64,000 nucleotides of DNA, from assembly GCA_016617855.1 (NCBI GenBank), contig JAECUM010004326.1, positions 79,663-143,662 of the forward strand. Direction: 5' to 3'. Below the pieces are notes generated by a model. That model did not search any database. It had not been told where the DNA came from and worked only from the letters and a program-made list of their open reading frames with translations. The position numbers were made by a program, and so were the translations under genes. The stretch comes from Megalonaias nervosa. Lineage: Eukaryota; Mollusca; Bivalvia; Unionida; Unionidae. Position 1 is the stretch's first letter. Each line of letters opens with the position of its first letter. Positions 12,740 to 26,200 of the stretch are shown here, piece after piece.

Positions 12740-12828
12740 CTTGTCTGACATCCACCAGTGGTTCTCCATGTTAGAAAGTCACATAGATCAAAAAACTGAC
12801 TAGCTTTCTCCCAGGTAGAGTTCAGATT
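12740..12828 (-). CDS. FGGY: FGGY coding exon 4 (29 codons plus 2 bases)
   Basis: The acceptor TTGCTTTCAG precedes 12828 and the donor AAG|GTAACC follows 12740. The exon enters in phase 0 and leaves in phase 2. It encodes [20 protein letters not shown] followed by WRTTGG, corresponding to the FGGY block with FFDLPDFLxWKATG. The expected next block, rich in Ser-Leu-Cys and ending VCKW, was sought by eye on the minus strand below 12.7 kb and not found. This exon's phase does not fit the exon at 1175-1075. Confidence 0.9.
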
Positions 12829-15800
12829 CTGAAAGCAACAAAATCAGTTATAAGATTAAATGATCTAACAGGAAGGTGATTTAAATTCTGTTTAGTCAGT
12901 ACCAGAACATGAGATTTGACAAATGATACTATGAGAGCTGAGTAAATTCTGTGATATCTGATTTTTCCAATATTTTATCCATGCATATTTATTGGAAATC
13001 AAAGGAACTGTCCAGCAAGTTTACTTTTACATACCTTATTAAACTGTGGATTGTATAGAATATGTACACAATCAAGAATGAATGGATTTGAATTACTCTA
13101 CATTTGCAGGTTTATTCAAACATGCAACTTTGTATAAAAATGCTTATAACATATGGACCTTTGGATCAAAATATCATCCAAAAACAATTTGAGAATAAAT
13201 GTCTCTCAAAGTGTACAACTATAAGATGACAACAAGATAGAGAATTTTAGCCATCATTGATTTTAGCAAGAAATTACGATGACCTGAACCCAGATATTTC
13301 TGTGTTGTGGGTACTGTTACGTGTAGGCTCGTACAAATGTAACAGAAGAAAAGAGTGAAGTCAACAAGCTTTGTATATTTTAACAAAATAATTTATTTCC
13401 CTAGAAAACAATGTAAAAATTGGTAAATAGGACTTACAGTTTGTGAATATAATCCAAAATTTGATCCTAAGAATGAAAACGCAAGTCCTATCACTAAATA
13501 GTTCTATTAGAATCCAGGTTCGAATCTCGACGACATACAATTATGGAAGGCGATGACGTCAGATGTGGTCCAATGTACAAATATCAACAATTCCTCAATC
13601 AAATCACTGTCTTTGTTTCCAAATAATTCCAGAATAAATTTCCATGAATATCTTTCAGAATTTTTTATAAGGAAGTCAACTTGTTGAGTTTCCAGGAGAA
13701 TAAATTATTAAATCCAAAAATCAGATGAAAAACAAACAATCTGGCAACAAATAAAAATAACACCTTGTTCCTTCAAGATGTTAAAACAACTCTGACAGAA
13801 GAATACTAAAAATGCGTATTTAAACCCAAAAAACATCATTTCAAGTCTCACGAGATGGGTCATGTGGTCTCTTACTACAAGAAATCTATCACATACACCA
13901 GTGTAGCCCCACTTAAGAACCAATAACAAATAAATGTTTACACATGGTGATCACGCAAGGAAAGTATGGCCCTGATACTGACCAATCATTTTAACTGCCT
14001 GTTTACAAACTTCCCAACCTAAGACGAACTAAGTTAACTAAAAATAATTCTCATGTAACACGTTTCACGTCTTAAATAAACAACATTTACTAAAAGAAAA
14101 TATCGAATTACTGAAAAAGAATTTCGAATCCGATGAAAATATTCATTACAATAAAATGTAATGAAACAAAAATAAAAAAAAGAATTTCAAAACTAACACT
14201 CTCTCTCTCTTGGCAGTCTCTCGGGGGCCGAGGAAGACATGTTGTGCAGTCTCATCAACGATGGACGCGTATGTGGCTCCAGAGTCCAAATTTCGATGAA
14301 CACAGGCGGTTGCAGTTGGGGCATGGGACACCGGTACTTGGGGGTGGCTGAGACGCAGCTCTGTGACGTCTCTCACGGGCTGCAGCAAGACGCTGGCGGC
14401 GGTCAGCCTCGAAGGTGGAACTGGCTTTTCTGGTCAGAACTTGCCAGTGACTTCTGTCTGAGGCAGCGAGCTCGAGCTGATGGGGTTGAAGGTCTGCCCA
14501 TTTGATGTGCGTCTTGAGGTTGTCTTTGTACCTCTTGTCAGGGCGGCCTTGGTTTCGGTTGCCTTGGACTAGCTCTCCAAAGAACAGTTGCTTTGGGATT
14601 CTGTTTTGATCCATGCGGATGACATGGCCGGTCCAACGAAGCTGGGCCTGGATCAGTTTGGCTTCGATGCTTGTTGTGTTTGCTCTATCAAGGACTTCCT
14701 GGTTGGGGATTCGGTCCTTCCACTTGATCCTCATGATGGCTCTCAAGGAGCGCTGGTGGAATTGTTCCAACTGACTGATGTGCCTTCGGTATACAGTCCA
14801 CGTTTCACAGCCATACAAGAGAGACGTCAGGACAACTGCATTGTACACCTTCAACTTTGTTGACAAGTGTATATCCTTGTGCTGCAAGACCTTGGTTTGA
14901 AGTCGTCCGAGTGCTTGGCTGGCTTTTTGGATCCTCGCAGTGATCTCTTTGTCCAGGGAGCCATCATTGGATATTGTGCTGCCTAGGTATTTAAAGCTGT
15001 CCACATTCTTCAGCTGCATGTCGCCGATGGTGATGCAGGGTTGTGAAGGGACAGTGTTTGGGGCAGGCTGGAAGAGGACTTCTATCTTTCCTAGGCTAAT
15101 TGTGAGTCCGAACAGATTGGAGGCTTCAGAGAACTTGTCCACAATTGTCTGTAGGTGAATCTCTTCATGGGCCATGAGGGCACAGTCATCTGTAAAGAGT
15201 GCTTCAGTGATGAGTCTTTCAAGCGTCTTGGTTTTAGCAGCTAGGCGTCTGAGATAAAACACTGATCCATCCAGGCGATATCTAATGTAGATACCAAGGT
15301 CAAGGTCATGGATGGCGTGGAGCAGTACCTGCATGAAGAAGAGGTTGAAGAGCACCGGAGCGAGTACACAGCCCTGTTTGACACCATTAGAGATGGGGAA
15401 TTTCTCAGAGGGTTCACTGTCTGAGAGAATCTCTCCAGTCATGTCATCATGGAAAAGCCGGATGAGGTTGGTAAACTTCTGAGGACAACCAAGCTTCTTG
15501 AGTATTACCCACAGTGCGTCTCTGTTGACTGTGTCGAATGCCTTCGTCAGGTCCACGAAGACGGCATACAGATTCATGTTCTGCTCAAGGCACTTCTCTT
15601 GGACTTGTCTTACTGCGAAGATCATGTCAGCAGTGCTACGGTCTGGGCGAAAACCACATTGAGACTCAGGTAGGTTATCTTCTGACATTGATGCGATAAG
15701 TCTGTTGAGCATGAGGCGAGCAGGTATTTTGCCAGCTATGGAGAGTAGGGAGATGCCTCTATAGTTACTGCAGTCCGCACGTGTGCCTTTATTCTTATAG

Positions 15801-18800
15801 ATGGTTACAATTGACGCGTCGTGGAGGTCGTCTGGCATCTCCTCTTCCGTCCAGATGCTGGTTAGCACATCGTGGAATGCCTCTAGAGTCTGTTCACTGA
15901 GAGCCTTGTACACCTCCGCTGGGATGCCATCCTTACCAGGTGCCCTGCCACAGTTCATTTGTTTAATGGCCGTCCTCAACTCCTCTATCGTTGGCGGAAC
16001 ATTCAGTTGGTCATGCGTTGGCTGTTGGAGTATTTGTTCAAGAGCAGAATGGCTAACCGATGAGGGCAGGTTTAGGAGCTGGCTAAAGTGCTCTTTCCAT
16101 CTGTCCTTAATGCCAGCCTTGTCCTTTATTAGTGTACTGCCATCTGCAGCAAGCAAGGGGGCAGAACCAGACTTTGAAGGGCCGAAGATTGACTTGACGG
16201 CACTGTAGAACTCTTTTGAGTTGTTAGTGTCGGCATAGCATTGCACTTCATTAGCTTTCCTTTCCCACCACTGGTCATGCATCTTGCGGATTTCTCTTTG
16301 AGCCTCAGCTTGATAGGGTTTGAAGCGGTCTTTTTTGGGGATAGAGTTTGGGTCATTCTGCCAGTCCATGAATGCTTTATTTTTTCTGGCAAGCAGATCT
16401 TCAACGGCATCGTTGTTCTCGTCGAACCAGTTTTGATGGGTTCACTTCTTGGGGCCCAGACTCGCCATAGCTGTATCTCTTATAATGTCCCTAAGCTTGT
16501 TCCATTTCTCGAAGGCACTTCCATGTAAAGGTCCGTTGGTAGACATTTTTTCATCTAGGCTCTTCTGGAAATCAAGCTGGATGGAGGACAGCTGAAGTTT
16601 GACAATGTTGAAGGCTGTGCGCATATGCTTAGGGCGCCTTGGGTGATGTAGGGCAATGCGCAGTTTTAGGGTGGTTCGGACAAGTCTGTGGTCTGTCCAA
16701 CATTCCGCTCCTCGCATGGCCTTGGCGATGAGGACATCCTGGGCATCGCGCTGACAGACTATTACATAGTCAATTAGGTGCCATTGGCGAGATCTGGGGT
16801 GCATCCAGGTGTTCTTGTGTTTGTTCGCCATTCTGAACATTGAGTTTGTGATAAGGAGGTCAAATTCTGCGCATTTGCTGAGTAACATCAGACCACTGTT
16901 GATCATCTTGCCAACACCGTGCTTGCCAAGTACACCTTTCCATCGACCATAGTCACAGCCAACACGGGCGTTGAAGTCTCCCAGTAGTATGATTTTGTCG
17001 TCAGCTGGAATTGAGCATAGTACAGAGCTGAGGGCCGCATAGAACTGCTCGATGGTTTCTGCTGGACTTGTGAGGGTAGGGGCGTAGGCGCTGATGATTG
17101 TTGCGTGGCATTTGTGGCTTATAGGTAGCCGCATTTTCATTAGCTTCTCATTAATATCAACAGGCAGGTCTGGAAGCTGCTTCAGAAGGCTTGATTTGAT
17201 AGCCAGGCCAACTCCGTGGATCCTGTCTTCGTTTTGGGCTTTTCCTTTCCAGAAGAAGGTGTAGCCGCTTGCAAGCTCCGTCAGAGAACCCTCCTCTGCG
17301 AACCTGGTTTCACTCAAGGCCGCAATGTCGATACTGTAGCGTGAAAGCTCCTTAGCAATTAGGGCTGTTCTCCTGTAAGGTCTTGCTACGTTCTTTTTGT
17401 CCATAAGAGTACGGATGTACCATGCTCCAATAATAAGTTTCTTTCTTTCTTGGTTTCGACTGCAGATGTGGATGATCTTGCCAGCCGCAAAAAAAGAATT
17501 TCAAAACTAACACACAAACAATTTAATGACATATACATAACAAAATTTAGTGAGATTTTTACCCACACTGAGTTATCACTGATATGCCTTTTCTTATTTA
17601 ATACTAGTCCACCCTGTTACAAGTCTATGCTCTTAAAATAAGTAACAGAAAAGAGTGAAGACAACAAGCTTTGTAAAATTTAACAAATAATTTATTTCCC
17701 TAGAATACAAAGTGACAAATGACAAAAAAAAACTTACGGTTTTGCGAATTAAATCCAAAAAAATTCCAAGAATTAAAGATACAAGTCCTAGTAACAGAAA
17801 GTCCTGAATAAAATGCAGTTCAAGTCCCAAAGAGATTTAAAATTTAAGGCAATGACATGTCTGTTATAGCCTGCATCATACTGATGTGTCATCAATTTCT
17901 TGTTGAATCACAGAAATGTTATTCCAGGTTTGAATTCAGTATAAATTCCAATGAATGTCTTTATCCAAGAATTTTGTCAGAGCACTTTTGTATTTCCAGA
18001 GAAAATAATCACTTGAATTCAATAATTTGAAGAAAATAAAATTCAGCCCAAACTGGTCACAACATAACACATCTTAAAGTGCTAGATGTTAAAGCACAAC
18101 TGGTAAAATTCTGACAGTCACAAGATAATATAGTTCTCTGTTTTACCTCAGGTCACAAATTAGCATTTTCTAAAAACAACCATTACCTAATGGAAAATAA
18201 CTTTCTAGCATGATTTAATGAGCCATGTTTATTTAAAACATAATACCTTATAAAATTCACTTTGGAGTCTCCAAAACCCTGACCCAAATCAACATGTTTA
18301 CCTGAATAATAATTTGGTCAATGAACTCATACCCATAGAAGATGTTGAAGCTATTATTAGTTGTATACATCAATGAAATAAAAAAAAATTTAAAAAAGTC
18401 AATCAGGTCAAACAGAACTGAACTCAATTTTGGACAAGGTCAAGTCCAGTAAACAATGTTACATTACAATAACATGTAATGGAATTTTAAAAAAAATTAA
18501 AACTAACAGACAAACAATTAAATTAAATATACACAACAACCCAACAATGTATTGTCAATACTATATTTAAAATAATAACAACTTTATTTATACAGGGTCT
18601 CACAATTAATTTTGTAGAACTAATCTACCTTTCATCCTAAATTATTTACATATTTACATGAATGCTCATAAATTCATTTAACACCTCTCTCTCTCTCTTT
18701 CTCTCATTTACTCTGGCTAAATATATCCTAGTAAAATACAATACATTTTTGTTTAGTCTGACTTGGAAATAAGCAAAAAAATTCATACTCATTAGCTTTG

Positions 18801-21800
18801 ATTGTGACAACAACATGTTAGAAAATACATACAAGGCCACACTTTTTTAAATCATTCTTTGATCAGTTTTGGAACAAGAAAATGGTAGGTGTGCTGCCTT
18901 ACTTACACCAAATAACTTCTGTACATACTTTAAAGTTGTGTTATTTGAAATTCTGTATAAAAATTTAGCTATTTTCAGGAGGATTCTTTAGAATTTTTAT
19001 ATTATTCATTTTGAATGTCCTTGATGTTATTGAGGATTAGTTTACATGCTCCTTTTCTGCAGAAGGAATAACATTCCTAAAACACGTTTCCCGAGACAAC
19101 ATTGTAGTAATCCATGTGTGGTTCAATATAGCTTTTGTAATACATTAGTCTATGTTCCAATGAGAAACATAGTTTAATTCTGTAACAACCAAGAATATAC
19201 TTTTCTACATACAGCATGTTAATTCCATTGGAAATTGTTGTCAACAATTACTCCTATAATTTTGTCCTGGGCTACAATTTGTGGTAACCAGACATATACT
19301 GCATAAAAGATCAATAGAATATTTTGTTGCACCAGAACAGACCGATCCTGCGTCTGACGTCTCAGCCTGCCAAGACTGTATCTACATCAGGAATTTTCAG
19401 ATATTAGTCTGGGCAAAACACAATCAAAAATGTGCCCCTTTGCAGATATCAGTCTGGGCAAAACACAACCAAAAATGCGACCCTTTGCAGATATCGGTCT
19501 GGGCAAAACACAACCAAAAATGTGCCCTTTTGCAGATATCAGTCTGGGCAAAACACAACCAAAAATGTGCCCCTTTGCAGATTATTTACATCAAGATTGT
19601 TTACATCAAGAGAATATCTTTTGCCTTTGTCCCTCAAAAAATTGTAGACATCATAATATACATAATGTCAAAAATGATGTTATGCTAATATACAACTGAT
19701 CAGATTTTACAATGAATATTACTGACCAACATAAATGTTACCTTTATTAACCTTAAAGGTATGAATTGGCATGCTTTGTTTGCATTATTCATCTATTTTA
19801 CCTTACTCATCACTCACATTATCATCTAGAATTTTGATTTGTCCCCTTGCCCTAGTTTGGCTTTCATTGCATAATGATGAAAGTTGAAGAAGGCTGAGTG
19901 ACGTAAGCTAAACTGTCCAATGAACCCTGCCCATCTAATTGAAAATGTGTAAAAAGCATGAAAAAAATCTAATCATAAAACTTACTCAAGGTGATTCATA
20001 TTACATGAACTCTTGCATGTATATTTTGAATTTTCCAACTGCAAGTTTATATGTTTAGTATTTTGTCATCACCATTATTATAAGTATCAAACACAAATGG
20101 TTGTCCACATGAGGAACAGCAAATAACAAGGATTATCCAGTCTAATACATGTATTAGTAACCATGTGCTTTCTGTGAGTGAATTGGTGTAAATGCTAGGT
20201 TAACCTCTGGTTGCATTCAGTCATGTCATATCCCAATACTGTTAACTCTAACAACCAACACCTATGTGGTGATGTCCAAAAATGAACTTTAAAGATCTGA
20301 GTTGCTTCAAAATTGTCAGGACAGTAACATTTCGGAAAACAACAAGACCAAATCAAATCACAAGGTCTGGGCTTTTATATTATGCCCAAAATCAAATCAC
20401 AAGGCCAGGGCATGCATATCATGCTCAAAATCAAATCACAAGGCCTGGGCTTGCATATCATGCCCAAATCAAATCACAAGGTCTGGGCTTTCATATCATG
20501 CTCAAAATCAAAACTACAAGGCCAGGACTTGCATATTATGCTCAAAATCAAATCACAAGGCCTGGGATTGCATATTATGCCCAAAATCAAATCACAATGT
20601 CAGGGCTTGCATATCTTGATCAAAATCAAATCATTGTTGCAAAATGTGGCCTTGACCCAAGGTCAAAAGGGTGAGCAAGTATGTCACATAATGGACTGTC
20701 TAAACTTCATAATGATTATTCCCAAGTATAAAGAAAATCCATCATGGGGTTTAAGAAATATAAGCAAATGAAAATGTGTAACAAAAACAGTAACTGCTGA
20801 TGACACCAACACCATGGAAAAGTGACTGTAGTGTGTTGTTGTCAACTAAAGTGGGTTCTACAAAAATGAATTTTACTTTCAGTCAAGGAACAGCAAATGG
20901 ATTCAATTTGATTTTCAAAAGCTTTAAATACAGAAACTTAACACCATACATTGTAATGCTGATGACATCAAACATATTAAATCTGTTGCTGTCAGAAAAC
21001 CATTACCTAAGTCTCCCAATGCAGGTAAGATAATAAAACAAACTCTATGATACACATGCAATCTAGTGTTAACGTCCCTGTGTGAGTGCTGATAGCCAAG
21101 TGGTTTATAGGACTCTGAAATGCAGCTGTTGTGGATCTGAGCCCACACAGCAGTGATGTTTTGTTTTTGTTGTTTTTTTCAATCTTCATTATTCAACTGT
21201 AAAGTCAGGGATTGCATGTTGCACCCATGCTCAATGGATTACATTAAAACGTCCGACTTCAGGTCAAAGGCAACCAAGAATGTCACAGGATGAATTCTCT
21301 TAGATTCCTAAATATTTGTGTGATATAAGAACAAATTCTATTGATGAGGTTTAGGAAATATATCAAAATGAAAAAACTTTAAGCAAAACAATAACACAAA
21401 TTTTTATGACAGTGACCTGACCGCAAGGTAAAGGAGAAAGTATGCATGTCACCAATTGTCTATTCTTCATATTGATTCAGCCCATGTAAATCCATCATGG
21501 AATTTAAGAAATATAGGCAATAGAAAACACTTTAACTAATACCTTAACACAAATATTCTATCCATTACCTTGACCTCAAGGTCATAGGGGCAAGCAATTT
21601 TTTGTAGAATAAACTGTCTTAGCCTCATAATGATTAATGCCAAGTATGATGAATGGAATTGAGAAAGTATAAGCATATTAAAGAACTTTGACCAAAACCT
21701 AATGCCAATTGTCTATGACTGGAACCCAGACTGAAAGGTTGTTATGTATATTTAATTTATATTGTTTGTTACTTGTTTTCTCCATGATTATTTTATGTAT

Positions 21801-23156
21801 AATTGTATTTAGGACCTGACCTTGTCCAAAATCATGTTTACACTGTACCTGACAAGTAATGTTTATTTTGGTAAACAAATAAGATAATACTTCCCTATGA
21901 GTGTGGGTTTAATTTTAGAATCATTATCAATTGAAGTAAACATATTTATTTGGGTCTGGGTCTAGGAAATTTGTACTTCCCATGGAATAACCTGTTGTAC
22001 CTGATGTTTACCACATTCTTTATTGTAATTTTAGTAACATGTCTTGTTTACAACTTAAAATTTTCACGAAATAAACTTTTGTCCTACATCCTGGCTTTTC
22101 ATTAGTGTCTAAGTTTTTGCTTGAAAAATTATTCATTCTTGATTTAACATCTTGTATCAGAATCATTTGTATTGTTGTGTTCAGATTTTGATATGGGAGA
22201 AATTATTTATTCAACTTATTATTTACTGGAAATATAAAAATCTCTTAAATAATATTCTTGCACAGAAATATTTATTTGGAATTATAGTGAATTCAGACAA
22301 GGACATCTTGGCTTATGTTATTCTGTTTAATTGGAAGACTTAGTACATCATTACACTTCAGGTTATGGTACATTAATACATTCAAGATTACAATGCCTTC
22401 AGTGCTGGATCTTATTTCAACACCACTGGAATTTAATTAGAACATTTTCATTAGGACTTGAGATAGAACTTTTTAGACTATTTGGGATTTAATTTGCAAT
22501 ACTGTAAGTTCTTTTCAAATTTTCAATTTGTATTCTAGGGAAATAAATTATTTGTTGAATTTTATAAAACTTCTTGGTTTTCACTCTTTTCGATTACTTA
22601 GTTTAAGACCATAGAGTCATAATAAGGTAAAGGAAGCAAGTGAACATGTATAGAATGAATTATCTTTGCATCACAATGATTCACGCCAAGTTTGATGGGA
22701 ATCTCTCAAGTGGTTTAGAAAATAGGTGCAAATGAAAAACTTTAAAATCAAAGCCTTAACAAACTCCCAACACTGCCATCGCCCCCACTTCAGAAACATG
22801 CCTCACTTTCCACTAACATGGCTTGACAACAATTTAGTTCTAAGATTAAGAAACAAACAAATAACAACCCTTGAATATTCATGGCTGTAAATAAAAACAG
22901 ATATCTAGCATGTGTCTGGCAAGTCAGAACCTAGTCAGACTCTCTCCTTCTCTCATTCTCATGACCTCAGTAATCAGAAATTTTACAAGTAACGAAATAA
23001 GTAATAAGCTGGTCACATTCTGAGTACAAAATGTGACAGACAGACAGACAAAGAGACACAAAAACCAGACAGATAGATAGGTAGATAGACAGACATATAG
23101 ATAGATAGATAGACAGATAGACAGATAGATAGGTAGATAGACAGATAGATAGGCCA

Positions 23157-23205
<49 letters not shown>

Positions 23206-26200
23206 CTCCTTTATCCAGAGAAGTTTAGGTACTTCCATTTCAAGGGAGATGGCACCCCCATAATGTTTCAATAGAGAATGGTGGGTCTTGTTGATTTTCT
23301 GTGCTTGACCTCCTGCTCTATGATCCATCCACATGATAATGTTACTCTCTGGGCGACCTGGGACCAGACAAGATGAAGCTGTCCATTTATTTGTAGTCCA
23401 TAATTCAAATAATAACAAATCTTGCAAATTCCTGTCAAGCACATTTATCATTAGACATTATAAAAAAGATCAACAATCTACATATTGCTGTCTATATGAG
23501 AATTCAATGAATTTCATCTGTATCTCAAAACAGCTACTTGTGTGTCCATCAAATATTCAACAATGTTCTCTTCCCTTTATGGACTTCAAAGATATGTATT
23601 GCACAGATAGTCTCGTTACAAAGTCTTGCATGGACATTACATAGCACTACTGTCCTAATACACAAATGATATGACATAGTGCTACTGTCCTAATACACGA
23701 ATGACAAGAAACAGTGCTACTGTTCTAATACATGAATTACATGAAATAGTGCTACTGTCCTAATACACGAATGATATGACATAGTGCTACTGTCCTAATA
23801 CATGAATGATATGACATAGTGCTACTGTCCTAATACATGAATGACATAAAATAGTGCTACTGTCCTAATATACGATCTCTGCATTAGTGCTACTGTCCCA
23901 ATACATGATCACTGTCAATAAACAGTAATCTTCATTTATAAAAACAGGATGCTCACTTGAATTTTAAAAGTTGCCATCCTGGACTCCAAAACAAAATTGT
24001 AGTCCCAGCTCATAAAGCAATAGTCCCGCTCAAACATATTAGGAGCATCAAGAATAAATATTCCAAATATTATTTACAATAATTATGATGTCATTATTTA
24101 CATAAGAGCAAGGAATACAAAATTTCAAGTTATCTAGCTTATTGAAAATAACTGACAAATATGTAAATAATATAAATTTTAATTTATTTCAATAATGTCA
24201 TTATTATAGTGCACAACACCAACAACAGAATGTATACAGAATGTTAATATCACAAAACAACATTACACATCAGAAAAGCATATTAAATGGATTCAAACAT
24301 CAAAGCAATCCATCACATTTAACTATTTCAAGCAATGGAAACACTGAATTACTGGAAGAATACCAACAATCTTTAACTCTTTCAGGTACTTTTTTTCCTT
24401 TTCCTCTTCTGAGAGTTCAGCTGTTTTTGTTACCTAACATTTAACATCCCAAATGAAACCAATAGACATTGCATGACAAAGACTGGAAGAACATTTAAAT
24501 TTCTCTTCCAAGTATCTAAGCCACGAAATGTAATGGTAACTCAATTAAGTGAGCATTAAATGACTGGAACTATTTGATTATGAAGAGTAGTATTAGCAGT
24601 AAATGGGTTTACAGTGACAAACAGTACTTCATCTTATATTACTATATTTTCAATGATTTACAAACAAATTCCCCAATTACCTAATAAATAACCAATTGAA
24701 AACCAGTCCTAAGATATAAGAGAACTAGTCACCCTTTAATATAACAAAAAACACCAATTATCGCATGCTGCTGTGATGTTTATTCACACACCTAAGAGAG
24801 GTGCACTTAACGATGACATGTATATCCTGATGCAGCACAGAGGTGATGGACAGGGGATTAATCCCTGGAGTCAACTATTGTTGATTTTTATTAACTACAG
24901 ATCTTACTGGATCTCACACAATCATTTAAAAATCCTCACTGCAAGTGATTTGATACAAACAAAGACTGGATGGCAAATGTACGCATCCACTGAACTCCTG
25001 CTGTGCAGTTTTAATGTATCCAATGCAAAGAAGTGACACATACATATGCAAATACTAGAATCACTGAAAACCCTCTTAAAAGCTATTTATCACGTTGTGA
25101 AACATAGTCTATTAATTCTGTTCTTATATAGAAAAGTAAGTTGTTCCCTTTAAAAATGGTAAATCTACCCTTACAAAAATGCCAGAATGAGAATTCCACT
25201 TTAGAGAAATCACAGTATAATAAGACAAATCTAAAATATAATACAGTCTTATTATAGCTCAAAATATCTAAGTACATATAATTTCAAAAGGTTTTGCTTA
25301 TTATAAGGTCGTAATGAAAGGCATACACAACTATTTTGCAATCAGTTCAAAGAACTGGATAGCAAATGTTACAGAAACAAAGGTACTATATGACCAAAAT
25401 ACAAGGGAACCCTGCTAAAACACAATGGTCAGGGTCCACAGGGTGTCATCCTATATTTAATGATACTGGGACACCACTCTAAAACACAATGGTTGGGGTC
25501 CACAGGGTGTTATCCTATATTAAATGATACAGGGACACCACTCTAAAACACAATGGTTGGGGTCCAAGGGTGTCATCCTATATTTAATGATACAGGGACA
25601 CCACTCTAAAACACAATGGTTGGGGTCCACAGGGTGTCATCCTATATTTAATGATACAGGGTAACCACACTAAAACACAATGGTCAGGGTCCACAGGATT
25701 CCGTCATGTTACGTAACATATTATACAATATCAAAACAAGTCAGCTAACTGTAGGAAATGTTGCATGTATATTAAACATGAAACACTTAAAACACAGTGA
25801 TTGCATAAACAGTATTTAAATTTTGTGGAAGAGAACCATGCATAAGAAAATCAGCACTCAATAACCAATCTCAATCCTTTTGTAACATCAAATTCATAAT
25901 AATTCCGTCCAATCAATCTCAATTCACTTGTATGGCAAATCAATAATTTATTCCATCCAGAATTTGCACGCATAATTTGTAATCTTCTGCTGTGCCTGAA
26001 TTCAATGCAAACATCATTCTAAAAATAGCATAAAATGATTAATACAGCACAATTATGTGTCAGTGTGCACATGGTCCAGTTACTAATTAGTGTTGTAGAG
26101 ATTTCAAACCTCAAGAATTTTCTCTGCAAGATTCCATTTAAATCTGAATAACTGATTTCATGCTAATAAACTCACAAAAACTTAAAAAATATTACATGCC

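Larger units (their letters stand above)
13315..17542 (-). mobile_element. Solo LTR, copy 2, interrupted by RTE-type LINE
   Basis: Left part 13315-14199 and right part 17514-17542 together make about 914 bp of the same LTR family in reverse orientation. It starts TGTTACG and ends CATAACA. The gap is exactly the LINE at 14200-17488 plus one copy of its target duplication. Flanks (GTAC, AAAT) do not match, so the LTR's own target duplication has decayed or its ends are misplaced. Confidence 0.7.
20640..22760 (+). repeat. Degenerate ~140-160-bp tandem array, split by an LTR
   Basis: Four or more diverged units contain, in order, TTGACCTCAAGGTCA-like, CTCATAATGATT, CCAAGT(A/T)T, ATCCATCATGG, TTTAAGAAATATA and an AACTTTAA-like block. 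The array resumes after the solo LTR at 21740-22624 (ATCACAATGATTCACGCC, GGTTTAGAAAATAGGTGC). This motif order is a common dispersed repeat type in molluscs, as I recall. Confidence 0.6.

Noticed and set aside
13315..18538. LTR copies 2 and 3 as the two ends of one retrotransposon
   Set aside because: They are in the same orientation but only 72 bp apart with no internal coding region, and copy 3 has its own 4-bp target duplication.
22924..23451. 175-codon open frame including a long Leu-Ser run and [15 protein letters not shown] repeats
   Set aside because: Only 23206-23357 is FGGY exon. The rest is intron sequence or translated CT and GACA/GATA microsatellite.
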